From JBEVOS01 sp964563395 (GTDB lineage: Bacteria > Pseudomonadota > Alphaproteobacteria > Caulobacterales > Aquidulcibacteraceae), in the NCBI GenBank assembly GCA_964563395.1, contig CAZLWK010000001.1, positions 216,154-280,153 of the forward strand: a stretch of DNA of 64,000 nt, written 5' to 3'. Both the position numbers and the translations under genes were made by a program. A model generated the notes under the pieces. That model did not search any database. It was not told where the DNA came from and worked only from the letters and a program-made list of their open reading frames with translations. Positions 56,177 to 64,000 of the stretch are shown piece after piece. Numbering within the stretch: position 1 is the stretch's first letter; each line of letters opens with the position of its first letter.

Positions 56177-59125
56177 TCAAAGGATGAGGGCGTCGGCGGT
56201 GATCGCCGAAAGCTCGGTATCTTGCAGCACCACCTCGCCGCCGCGTCGCAGATCCAAAATCACATCGTCGCCGACCTGCGTCGCACCGTTCAAAACCTGG
56301 GCGAGGCTGCGATAATGGAAATCGGATAGGTCGAGTTTATCCTCGGCGGCATTGAAATCGGTCACCACGACCAGGTCGTCGGAGCGTTCGATGATGAAGG
56401 TGTCCGCGCCCGCGCCGCCGGTCAGCGTGTCGTCGCCGCCGCCGCCGCTGAGCGTGTTCGCCGCGTCATTGCCGATGATCCAATTGTCGCGGCTATTGCC
56501 ATGGCCGTTGATGGCTGCGGCGCCCGTGAGGATCAATTTCTCCACATGGTCGTCCAGGCGATAGCTGACCGACGCTTGCACGGTGTCGTAGCCGCCATTG
56601 CGGGACTCGTTGATCTCGTCACGGCGATTGTCGACGATGTAGAGATCATCGCCGCTCCCGCCCGAGAGTTCATCGCGGCCCGCGCCCCCATCCAGAATGT
56701 CGTCGCCCCCGGCGCCCTTCAATTCGTCGTCGCCGACGCCGCCGATAATGGTGTTGGCGAGTTCGTTGCCTTTGATTTCACGTCCGCGCGCGCTCGTGAC
56801 GATCGCATTCTCCACGTTCGCGCCCAGCGTGAAATCGGCGGAGGTAAGCACGGTGTCGACGCCATCATTCACGCCTTCAATCACGCGATCGCTCGACGTA
56901 TCCACGACATAAGTGTCGTCGCCCGCGCCTCCGGCCATCGTGTCCTTGTCGCGTCCGCCGTCGAGCAGATCATCGCCGTCGCCGGCTTGGAGATTGTCCC
57001 GTCCGCGACCGCCGAAAAGCTCGTCATCGCCCGCCGTGCCGACAAGCACATCGTCGTCATCGTCGCCGAGGATCGTTTCGCCCAAGAACACCGCGTCCTC
57101 GCGCACGTTCAGGTTTTCGATGCGGACATCCTGGCTCGCCGGCGTGTCGGCCTCGTTGAACGCGGTCTCGGGCGTGCCATGGCGCGCGTTCATGTAATCG
57201 AAAAACGCCTGCTGCTCGCCAAGGGCGGTGGCGGGAACGACCAACGCGTCCGTGAAATTAAGCGCTTCATTGACCGGCGCGGATAGCGTTCCGTCGTTCA
57301 GCACGAAACGGAAGTTTTCACCGTTCGCCTTCATCGGATAGCCGTCGCCGCCCTGGGCCAGGAAGCCCAGCGTGACCATCGTGATCAGCGCGGGCGCATC
57401 GGCGAGCACCATCCCGTTTTCGACGATGCGCGCGATGACGAAGCCGTTCTCGTCGATTAGCGACACGTTCGCGATGCGCGCGCCGGCCGGAAGATCCGGA
57501 TCATAGGAGAAACGCACGCCGCCGAGTTGTGGAAAGCGCCCCTGATTGCCGAGCACGGCCACGCCATGTTCAAGAATGGCCTTGAGGCCAGCCGGCGTGG
57601 TGTCGAACGCCATCAGCGTGTTGTTGAAGCGCAGCGCGTTTTCGATATCGAGCTGCGAGACCCCGCCTTCGGGTTTGCCCACGTCCGGATTGGCGGGCGG
57701 TGGCAGACGATCCACTTCGCCGGTGATCGGATCGGGCGTTGAGATCGTGCCGATTTGGGCGCGGATGCCGCCGCCATTCTTCAGCGAGACGACGAACGCA
57801 TCGTCCGCACCTGCGCCAAGCGCTTCGCGCAGCGCCGCCGCATTGGCGTCGGCGGAGAGATTGCCGAAATTGGTCTCCTGGTTGCGCACCGCGATGCGCT
57901 CGCCCTCAAGATAGACGTTGGTGAAGCCGGCGACATTGCCGTCCTTGGCGGCGATGACGTCCGCGACCGCGCTAGTGAGCGTTTGCACGTCGCCCCCGCG
58001 CGTGCCGTCCGCCAGCGCCGTCAGCTCCAGGTCCGCCTCGCTGACGCCCCAGGCCGCGGCCACGTTGCTGGCGGTGGCGGCGTAGGCGCCGTTGATGGCG
58101 ATGTCGAGACTATCGAGCATGATGTCGCCCGCGTCGTCGAACTCGACGACCAGGCGGCCGAGATAGGTGTATTCATTGTCGGTGTTGACGATCAAAGTCG
58201 GCTTGCCGTCCGCGCCGGTGACGGCGAGCGGATAATCGCCGGCGAACGTCGCGGCGTGGCCAGGGAACGCAACCGCCGTATCGGTGGAATCGCCAAGGCG
58301 CGTGTTCGAGCCGGCGGAGAGGATGATGTCCACGCCGGTGAGCAGGCTGGCCAGAGCGATCTCGTTGGCCAGCACCTGCAGGTGCGCCATGAGAATGATC
58401 TTGGTGACGCCTTCGGCGATCAATTCGTTGATCACAGGCTGCAGCTGGGCGGCGAGAAGCGCCATATTGTCAGCTTCGCCGTTCGGCCCCGGACCGCCGG
58501 GGAAGCCTTTCACCTCCGTGCCCGAGGGCGAGGAGATGCTTTCCAGGATTTGCGTGGTCGCGCCGACGAGGCCGATCTTCTCCCCGCCTTCCGTGATTAC
58601 GACGGAGGGCGCGATGCGCCCGTTGAGGCTGTCGGCCTCCGCGACCAGCGTCGTCAGCGGCGCGCCTGCGCCATCGAGCGTATTCGTGAAACGCGGTGCG
58701 AGCGCGCTGTCTCCGCTGAAGTCGAGATTGGCGCTGAGATAGGGGAAGGCCGCGCCCACCCAGCCGCCGCCGGGCGTGAACGATTGCTGGAACACGGTCG
58801 ATCCAAGATCGAATTCGTGATTGCCGATCGTGGACGCCTCAACGCCAATAATGTTGTGAATGGCGATGTCGACCGCCGCGAAGGGAAGCGTCGTGGACGT
58901 TATGGTCGAGCCGGTGAGAAAATTCAGTTCGTCGCGCACCGAAATGTCGGTGCCCGCGGCCAGGAACGGGCCGGGAATGAAATTGTCGCCGCCCGCAAGG
59001 GTCAGCGAATTGACGTATTGATCCTCGAAGGCGTCGACGAGCGCGGCCATGTAAGGCGCGGTGTCGGCTGCGAGCAGGCCGGCCTCGCCATCGGCGAAAT
59101 GCAGGAGCTGAAGTGTGTAGGCCAT
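56177..59125 (-). CDS. Secreted 5'-nucleotidase/metallophosphatase with RTX calcium-binding repeats
   Basis: The 982-residue product has an N-terminal metallophosphoesterase domain (LQLLHFADGEAG, AGGDNFIPG, TIGNHEFDLG, IILMAHLQVLANE), and a 5'-nucleotidase C-terminal domain at about residues 390-640 with NFGNLSADANAAALREALGA and SLKNGGGIRA. From about residue 690 it has nonapeptide GGxGxD-type RTX repeats in three blocks (GGRGRDNL, GGAGDDTY, GGSGDDLY, GGGGDDTL). It lacks a classical signal peptide, as RTX proteins use type I secretion. No transporter is near. The usual D-x-H of the first motif is modified to FADGEAG. ATG before AYTLQLLHF chosen. Confidence 0.9.
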   Translation of the reverse strand: MAYTLQLLHFADGEAGLLAADTAPYMAALVDAFEDQYVNSLTLAGGDNFIPGPFLAAGTDISVRDELNFLTGSTITSTTLPFAAVDIAIHNIIGVEASTIGNHEFDLGSTVFQQSFTPGGGWVGAAFPYLSANLDFSGDSALAPRFTNTLDGAGAPLTTLVAEADSLNGRIAPSVVITEGGEKIGLVGATTQILESISSPSGTEVKGFPGGPGPNGEADNMALLAAQLQPVINELIAEGVTKIILMAHLQVLANEIALASLLTGVDIILSAGSNTRLGDSTDTAVAFPGHAATFAGDYPLAVTGADGKPTLIVNTDNEYTYLGRLVVEFDDAGDIMLDSLDIAINGAYAATASNVAAAWGVSEADLELTALADGTRGGDVQTLTSAVADVIAAKDGNVAGFTNVYLEGERIAVRNQETNFGNLSADANAAALREALGAGADDAFVVSLKNGGGIRAQIGTISTPDPITGEVDRLPPPANPDVGKPEGGVSQLDIENALRFNNTLMAFDTTPAGLKAILEHGVAVLGNQGRFPQLGGVRFSYDPDLPAGARIANVSLIDENGFVIARIVENGMVLADAPALITMVTLGFLAQGGDGYPMKANGENFRFVLNDGTLSAPVNEALNFTDALVVPATALGEQQAFFDYMNARHGTPETAFNEADTPASQDVRIENLNVREDAVFLGETILGDDDDDVLVGTAGDDELFGGRGRDNLQAGDGDDLLDGGRDKDTMAGGAGDDTYVVDTSSDRVIEGVNDGVDTVLTSADFTLGANVENAIVTSARGREIKGNELANTIIGGVGDDELKGAGGDDILDGGAGRDELSGGSGDDLYIVDNRRDEINESRNGGYDTVQASVSYRLDDHVEKLILTGAAAINGHGNSRDNWIIGNDAANTLSGGGGDDTLTGGAGADTFIIERSDDLVVVTDFNAAEDKLDLSDFHYRSLAQVLNGATQVGDDVILDLRRGGEVVLQDTELSAITADALIL

Positions 59126-59328
59126 AAGCGTCGTCCCTCCGTGGTGGGACGCGCTTAGTGACAAGTCTTAACATCTCCATGTCGCCGCGATGACAGACGC
59201 GTGTTGATTGAGCTGTAATTTACGCTACGGAATTTCCGGCGCTGGACGTCCCGGCGCGGGCGTGCCGCCTTGATCTCGTCATCACCTTGGCGGAGACAGC
59301 GACAGGGACGCCGCTTTTGGAGCCATCT

Positions 59329-60249
59329 ATGCCGCCCGTCATCGCCCGCCGGGCGTTCACGCTTGGCCTGGCCGCCGGCGCGATCGCCGCGCCAGCCTGC
59401 GCACAGTCGCGGCCGGCCGCCGCCGGCCTCATCGAACGCCGCGAGAGCCAGTACAACACGATTTATGTGATCCGGCGCGAGGACGGCCAAATCGGCATGA
59501 TTTTCGGCGTCAATCAGCAGCTCTTCACCGAGAGCCTTTACGATCCGCGCCGCCCGCGTACGCTGCCTGTCACCTACACGCGCTTCATGACAGTGGGCCT
59601 CGCCTATGCCCCGCAGGCGCGCTCCATTCTTGAGATTGGCCTCGGCGGGGGACGCACCGCCTATTATCTGCATCAGCATCTGCCGGATGTTGTGATCACC
59701 TGCGTCGAACTCGATCCCGAGGTGATTGCGCTCGCGCGCCGCCATTTCGGCATCAACCCGGATCGCCGCTTCCGGCTGGTGCAGCGCGACGGGCGCATCT
59801 ACCTCAATCAGAACGATGCGCGTCACGATCTCATTCTGATCGACGCTTATCGGGGCACCTTCGTGCCGTTTCACTTGCTCACGCGTGAATTCTTCATGAC
59901 CGCCAAGCGGCGGCTTCAGTCGGGCGGGGCCGTCGTTCAAAACATCGAACCGAACACGATGCTCTATCCCGCCGCGATCGCGACGCTCAAAGCCGTTTTT
60001 GCCCATGTCGACACGTTCGAGGCGGACGGCAATATCGTGGCGGTGGCCTATGACGGCGCCGCGAAAAGCGATGCGAGCTTGCGCGCCCGCGCGGAGGCGC
60101 TGCAGACCGCCCACCGGTTCACGCACCCGCTGCCTGCCATGCTTAGCCGCAGGCAGCCCGCCGAGGCGGGGTCGGGCCGTGTTCTGACGGATGATTTCGC
60201 GCCGGTTGAATCGCTGCGCGCTATCGATCGGCACAATGAGAGGCGTTGA
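59329..60249 (+). CDS. Spermidine-synthase-like protein with N-terminal export-type signal
   Basis: The 306-residue product begins MPPVIARRAFTLGLAAGAIA with a possible twin-arginine or lipoprotein-type signal ending near ACAQ, followed by the SpeE-like fold: an N-terminal strand part (YNTIYVIRREDGQIGMIF), SAM-binding motif ILEIGLGGGRTAYYL, CVELDPEVIALARRHFGI and LILIDAYRGTFVPFHLLTRE. Normally such domains are cytoplasmic or fused to a membrane part, here encoded separately as the next gene. GGAG lies eight bases before the ATG. Polyamine synthesis itself is not shown. Confidence 0.8.
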   Translation: MPPVIARRAFTLGLAAGAIAAPACAQSRPAAAGLIERRESQYNTIYVIRREDGQIGMIFGVNQQLFTESLYDPRRPRTLPVTYTRFMTVGLAYAPQARSILEIGLGGGRTAYYLHQHLPDVVITCVELDPEVIALARRHFGINPDRRFRLVQRDGRIYLNQNDARHDLILIDAYRGTFVPFHLLTREFFMTAKRRLQSGGAVVQNIEPNTMLYPAAIATLKAVFAHVDTFEADGNIVAVAYDGAAKSDASLRARAEALQTAHRFTHPLPAMLSRRQPAEAGSGRVLTDDFAPVESLRAIDRHNERR

Positions 60250-60255
60250 AGCGAC

Positions 60256-60915
60256 ATGGCGGGGGCCAAGCAAACATTTTTGCTGCTGATCGGCTTTCTG
60301 ATCGGCATCGCCGTTCTCGGCTTGCAGACGGCCACGACGCGCCCACTCACGCCGCATTTCGGCAGCGACATCTATGTCTGGTCGGCGGTGATCTCCGTCA
60401 CCATGATGGCGATGATGACCGGCTATTATGGCGGCGGGCGCCTCGTTGATCTTGCACCGCGCTCGGAGGCGCTGGGTCTGGCGGTTATCTTGGCCGCGCT
60501 TTATCTGGCGATTGTTCCGGCGCTGTTGCAGGTTGAGTTTCTTCCCGATCCCGATCCATTCTTTCCCGGCCTGAAGCGCTCCACGCTGGCCTGGATATCG
60601 ACGGAGATTCCAAGCCTGCCGCTTGGCGCCATCGTCGCGGCCTTCTTGATGATCTTCGTGCCGTTCACGCTCTTGTCGTTCTTCTCGCCCTTCTGCATCC
60701 GGCTTATATTGACCGATGCGGCGCATGGCGGGCGCGCATCGGGGTCGGTCTACGCCATCACCACGTTCGGCAATGTGATCGGCGTGCTCGGCACATCGCT
60801 TTGGCTGATGACGTTCATGGGCAGCCAGGCGATCCTCTATCTGTTCTCCGGCTGGCTTGCGCTGTGCGGCATTGGATTGATCGCGCTGCGCCTTAGCGCG
60901 CGGGTGGATGCTTAG
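60256..60915 (+). CDS. Membrane protein related to the MFS/spermidine-synthase fusion family
   Basis: The 219-residue product has about six membrane segments with the family-like LGLQTATTRPLTPHFGSDIY, WSAVISVTMMAMMTGYYGGG near the start and GSVYAITTFGNVIGVLGTSL near the end. In related proteins this membrane part is fused to a spermidine-synthase-like domain; here it is a separate gene seven bases after that domain's gene, in reversed order. Ten of the final bases overlap the SMP-30 gene start. Function unknown. Confidence 0.8.
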   Translation: MAGAKQTFLLLIGFLIGIAVLGLQTATTRPLTPHFGSDIYVWSAVISVTMMAMMTGYYGGGRLVDLAPRSEALGLAVILAALYLAIVPALLQVEFLPDPDPFFPGLKRSTLAWISTEIPSLPLGAIVAAFLMIFVPFTLLSFFSPFCIRLILTDAAHGGRASGSVYAITTFGNVIGVLGTSLWLMTFMGSQAILYLFSGWLALCGIGLIALRLSARVDA

Positions 60916-61810
60916 GCGCTTTTTCCTGGCGCTGGCGCTTTGCGCTGGCGCTTCGGCCCTTGCGCAGAGCGGGCGCGTCCTTGATGCGCGCGCCGCCTAT
61001 CCCGAGGGCCCGCTCTGGGTGGGCGCAAATCTCATGGTCGCGGAAATGGGCGCGGACCGCGTGTCGATCCTCGATGGCGGGCGCAAGCGGACCTTTTTCA
61101 ACCGCGAGGGCTGCGGGCCGACGGCGATCGCGCCTTACGGCGAAGGCTTCCTTGTGCTCTGTCACCTTGAAGGCGCCGTGGTGGCGGTCAATGCGGAGGG
61201 CGGCGTGCGCTTCGTGCGCGACGCCGACGCGGAGGGCCGGCGCCTGCGCGATCCGAACGATGCGAGCCCCGACGGCGCGGGCGGCGTTTATTTCACCGAT
61301 CCGGGCCTCTTCTCGCGTGAAACGCGTCCGCATGGCGCCTTGATGCATATTGACGCCGCCGGCCATGTACGCCGGCTCGACACCGAGCTTTGGTATCCGA
61401 ACGGCGTCTTCTACGACCAGGCCGAGCGCGCGCTCTATCTCTCCGAGACGTTTCGTCGCCGCGTGCTGCGCTACGCGATCGGCGCCGACGGCGCGTTCGG
61501 TGCGCCGACCGTCTTCGCGGATATCGATTTGGCGCCGGCGCCGCGCCCGCGGGGCTGGCGCGCCTATCCGGAAGCCGGGCCGGACGGGCTGGAGAAGGAT
61601 CGGAGCGGCGCGCTCGCCGTCGCGATCTATGGCGAGGGGCGCATCCTGCGCTTCGACACCGCGGGCGCCTTCCTTGGCGCGGTGGAGATTCCGGCGCGCT
61701 ATGTCACCAATCTCGCGTTCGCGCCGGATGGGCGCATGGCCGTCACCGGCGCGTTTGAAAACCGCACGCCCCCCTTTCCGGGCGAAGTGCGCCTCATCGC
61801 GGCGCGCTGA
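60908..61810 (+). CDS. SMP-30/gluconolactonase-like protein
   Basis: The 300-residue product has a signal peptide (MLRRFFLALALCAGASALAQ) and a beta-propeller SMP-30/gluconolactonase domain: AAYPEGPLWVGANLMVAEMG, LRDPNDASPDGAGGVYFTDP with the metal-binding N and D, and LWYPNGVFYDQAERALYLSE. It probably hydrolyses lactones in the periplasm; substrate is unknown. The start overlaps the membrane-protein gene, indicating one transcript with the two preceding genes. Confidence 0.88.
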   Translation: MLRRFFLALALCAGASALAQSGRVLDARAAYPEGPLWVGANLMVAEMGADRVSILDGGRKRTFFNREGCGPTAIAPYGEGFLVLCHLEGAVVAVNAEGGVRFVRDADAEGRRLRDPNDASPDGAGGVYFTDPGLFSRETRPHGALMHIDAAGHVRRLDTELWYPNGVFYDQAERALYLSETFRRRVLRYAIGADGAFGAPTVFADIDLAPAPRPRGWRAYPEAGPDGLEKDRSGALAVAIYGEGRILRFDTAGAFLGAVEIPARYVTNLAFAPDGRMAVTGAFENRTPPFPGEVRLIAAR

Positions 61811-61833
61811 GCGGGAAGGCGTGGCGGGAAGAT

Positions 61834-61910
61834 TGGTCGGGGCGGCGGGATTCGAACTCGCGACCCTTAGCTCCCAAAGCTAATGCTCTACCAGGCTGAG
61901 CTACGCCCCG
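61834..61910 (-). tRNA. tRNA-Pro (TGG anticodon), with encoded CCA
   Basis: Acceptor arms CGGGGCG and CGCCCCG pair fully, followed by A and CCA. The anticodon stem TTAGC/GCTAA encloses TTTGGGA, giving TGG. The T arm is GCGAG-TTCGAAT-CCCGC, close to the tRNA-Pro(GGG) at 29389. Confidence 0.95.
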
Positions 61911-61997
61911 ACGGCGCTTGCATAAGGGGGAAACGCCGCCGCGACAACGCTTCGCAAAGGCGCGGGCGCATGGGATAGGGGCTGCTGCGGGGAGCTG

Positions 61998-63311
61998 ATG
62001 GAATCGAGCGCGTACAAGCGGGAGGGCGGACGCCCCTTCTACACGATCCTATACGTCCAGGTTCTGTTCGGGGTCGTGCTTGGCGGCGTCCTCGGCGCGC
62101 TCGCGCCCGATCTCGGCGCGGCGATGAAGCCGCTGGGAGATGGCTTCATCGCGCTCGTGAAGATGATCATCGGCCCGGTGATCTTCTGCACGGTGGTCTC
62201 CGGCATCGCCGGGGTGCAGAAGCTGGAGGGCGTCGGGCGCATCGGGGCCAAGGCGCTCGCCTATTTCCTCGTGGTCTCCACCTTCGCCCTCATCGTGGGC
62301 TTGGTCGTCGCCAATCTCGCGCGCCCCGGCGCGGGCATGAACATCGATCCGGCCGGTCTCGATCCGTCCGCGATCAGCGGCTACGCGGCGCAGGCCGAGG
62401 AGCGCAGCATCGTCGCTTTCCTGCTCGACATCATCCCCAGCACGATGGTGTCGGCCTTCACCTCCGGCATGATCCTGCAGGTTTTGCTGGTTTCGATCCT
62501 GAGCGGCTTTGCGCTCGCCATGATGGGCGAGAAGGGCGCCCCGATCCGCGAAGGCGTCGCGCTCCTGTCTACGCTCGTTTTCAACGTCGTGCGCATCATC
62601 ATGTATGCGGCGCCAATCGGCGCCTTTGGCGCGATGGCGTTCACGATCGGCCGCTACGGGCTCTCTTCGCTGCTCAATCTCGCCGGCCTTGTCGGCGCCT
62701 TCTACCTCACCTCGCTCGTTTTCGTGATCGTCGTGCTCGGCGCGATCGCGCGCGCCTCCGGATTTTCGATTTTTCGCTTGATCGCTTATTTGCGCGAGGA
62801 ATTGTTTCTCGTGCTCGGCACGTCCTCGTCTGAATCGGCGCTGCCGCAATTGATGGACAAGCTGGAGCGGGCCGGCGCTGCGCGCCCAGTCGTGGGCCTT
62901 GTCGTGCCCGCCGGCTATTCCTTCAATCTCGACGGCACCAACATCTATATGACGATGGCCGCGCTCTTCATCGCGCAGGCCACCAACACACCCCTGAGCT
63001 GGGACCAGCAGGCGCTTCTGCTTCTGGTGGCGATGATCAGCTCCAAGGGCGCGGCGGGCGTCACGGGCTCGGGTTTCATCACGCTGGCGGCGACCCTATC
63101 GGTGGTGCCCACCGTGCCGCTTGCGGGCATGGCCCTCATCCTCGGCGTCGATCGGTTCATGAGCGAGTGCCGCTCCCTGACCAATTTCATCGGCAATGCC
63201 GTCGCCGCTCTGGTGGTCGCGCGCTGGGAAGGGGCCCTCGATTCCGGGAAACTGGATGCTGCGCTTGCGAAGGGCGTGCGTGCGCCCGCCGTGCAGGAAA
63301 CGCAGATCTAA
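61998..63311 (+). CDS. Dicarboxylate/amino acid:cation symporter (DctA/GltP family)
   Basis: The 437-residue product is of the SLC1-like family: FIALVKMIIGPVIFCTVVSG (helix 2-3 region), the reentrant LVLGTSSSESALPQLMDKLE with the Ser-rich hairpin 1, PAGYSFNLDGTNIYMTMAAL (the NMDGT-like site reads NLDGT), and SSKGAAGVTGSGFITLAATL (hairpin 2). It imports C4-dicarboxylates or acidic amino acids with protons or sodium. Length is normal. The ATG before ESSAYKREGG is preceded by GGGGAGCTG. Confidence 0.94.
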   Translation: MESSAYKREGGRPFYTILYVQVLFGVVLGGVLGALAPDLGAAMKPLGDGFIALVKMIIGPVIFCTVVSGIAGVQKLEGVGRIGAKALAYFLVVSTFALIVGLVVANLARPGAGMNIDPAGLDPSAISGYAAQAEERSIVAFLLDIIPSTMVSAFTSGMILQVLLVSILSGFALAMMGEKGAPIREGVALLSTLVFNVVRIIMYAAPIGAFGAMAFTIGRYGLSSLLNLAGLVGAFYLTSLVFVIVVLGAIARASGFSIFRLIAYLREELFLVLGTSSSESALPQLMDKLERAGAARPVVGLVVPAGYSFNLDGTNIYMTMAALFIAQATNTPLSWDQQALLLLVAMISSKGAAGVTGSGFITLAATLSVVPTVPLAGMALILGVDRFMSECRSLTNFIGNAVAALVVARWEGALDSGKLDAALAKGVRAPAVQETQI

Positions 63312-63420
63312 AAATTCGGAAAGGTGACGCTGGACGCAGCCATTCCCGGTCGCCATCGGCGATGGGCCTGCTAGTCTTTGTGGAGAACAGCCTCGTCCCC
63401 CAAGATGAAGCGAGGGAGCC

Positions 63421-63627
63421 ATGGGCGCCCAGCATGACGTGTTCGACGTTTTGGCCCAGCAATGGGATTTGCGGGCGGAAGCCCAGCGTCTGACGCAAGA
63501 CGTGAACGAAGCCCGCTTTTTGGTGCATCAGGTGGTCGCGCGCGCGCTGAAGAAGGGCGTGCGCGATGTCGGCCCACTGCGCGAGCACTTGGCGGCGCTC
63601 GCGCGAGGCGACAGCGCCGCGCGCTAA
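63421..63627 (+). CDS. Unknown small helical protein (68 aa)
   Basis: The product begins MGAQHDVFDVLAQQWDLRAE and is a single helical domain of two or three helices with AEAQRLTQDVNEARFLVHQV. It follows GCGAGGGAGCC at good spacing. It lies between the symporter and the M3 peptidase gene, both on other transcripts. No family is recognised. Confidence 0.6.
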   Translation: MGAQHDVFDVLAQQWDLRAEAQRLTQDVNEARFLVHQVVARALKKGVRDVGPLREHLAALARGDSAAR

Positions 63628-63631
63628 ACTC

Positions 63632-64000
63632 CTATTGCGGGGTTTCGGCGCCGATAAACCCGCGCGCGCGCATGAGCGGCTCCGGCGTTGGCGCGCGCCC
63701 GCGAAAGCGCACATAGGCTTCCATGGGATCGACGGAATTGCCGGCCGCGAAAATATGGGTGCGGAAGCGCTCAGCGGTCTCGCGATCGAACAGATCGCCG
63801 CTCTCCACGAACGCGCCGAAGGCGTCCGCATCCAGCACCTCTGACCAGAGATAGCCGTAATAGCCGGCGTGATAGGTGTTTTGGAACAGGTGGCCGAAAT
63901 GCGTGCTGCGATGGCGCATGCCGATTTCGCGCGGCATGCCGATGCGTTCTAGCGTCGCCGCCTCGAACGCGGCGACATGGAAGTCGGGACCGAATTACGT
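63632..64000 (-). pseudogene. C-terminal part of an M3 family (Dcp/oligopeptidase A-like) peptidase, interrupted
   Basis: The readable part shows the C-terminal pattern of M3 metallopeptidases: AAFEAATLERIGMPREIGMR, HRSTHFGHLFQNTYHAGYYG, YLWSEVLDADAFGAFVESGD and FRGRAPTPEPLMRARGF. In the same frame a TAA occurs at 63997-63995, directly before FGPDFHVAAFE, which still looks like family sequence. Hence the gene is broken there by a nonsense or frameshift change, or by a sequence error near the window edge. The catalytic HExxH part would lie beyond the window. Confidence 0.6.

Noticed and set aside
61834..61910. Second tRNA-Pro as the other attachment site of the prophage
   Set aside because: It resembles the tRNA at 29389 because both are tRNA-Pro, but all genes between the two are ordinary chromosomal genes and the tRNA differs in the acceptor and T arms.

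Overview
The window comes from a GC-rich alphaproteobacterium, probably of the Caulobacterales/Hyphomonadaceae kind. This is inferred from gene content: heme A synthase CtaA beside a DUF2842 gene, rplM-rpsI-argC, a class I PHA synthase divergent from an aminotransferase-hom-glpX-recJ operon, and a 3-phytase paired with a TonB-dependent receptor. Two runs of ten N (22310-22319 and 32214-32223) are assembly gaps, and each interrupts a gene.

Positions 1 to about 29,388 are a siphovirus-type HK97-fold prophage, or most of one; its left end lies outside the window. Read leftwards from the control region near 24.7-24.9 kb, the early operon encodes small unknown proteins, an orphan DNA methyltransferase, a membrane protein, two proteins of dATP/dGTP diphosphohydrolase type, a cupin-like protein, a CHC2/Toprim primase, a DUF5131 protein, an HNH nuclease, a cytosine-C5 methyltransferase and a P4-type primase/helicase. 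A 350-base non-coding region follows, with GTGAGGC repeats, a palindrome and two terminator-like hairpins. Next come a DUF6456-like protein, an HNH nuclease and the late genes: small and large terminase, portal, protease, capsid, possible decoration protein, connectors, tail terminator, tail tube, a tail-chaperone pair with a programmed -1 frameshift signal, and a TP901 tape measure. A full-length sliding clamp (DnaN) gene sits inside the tail-completion genes, which is unexpected. A CI-like repressor (24885-25604) and a rightward operon of small, mostly unknown genes, including two tandem DUF6197 paralogues and an AlpA-like DNA-binding protein, complete the visible element. The operon ends in a strong terminator next to tRNA-Pro(GGG), whose 3' end is a plausible attachment site. 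No integrase is visible.

From 29.5 to 36.5 kb lies a leftward chaperone-usher operon of the spore-coat-U (archaic pilus) type: two SCPU subunits, two PapD-like chaperones, an usher split by a gap, a two-domain tip-like protein and another small SCPU-like protein. It diverges from a LuxR-family regulator, and the shared promoter region carries two copies of an 18-base palindrome, ATTACCC-N4-GGGTAAT.

From 37.8 to 42.6 kb come the divergent phytase/TonB receptor pair and an outer-membrane beta-barrel protein. From 42.8 to 56 kb the genes are housekeeping: UMF1-type MFS transporter, DUF2842, ctaA, rplM-rpsI, argC, a DUF1993 protein, phaC, a lipoprotein, aminotransferase-hom-glpX-recJ and tRNA-Glu. 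The right end has a large secreted 5'-nucleotidase with RTX repeats, a split spermidine-synthase-like/membrane pair with an SMP-30 gene, tRNA-Pro(TGG), a DctA-type symporter, a small unknown gene and the C-terminal part of an M3 peptidase with an in-frame stop three bases from the window edge.
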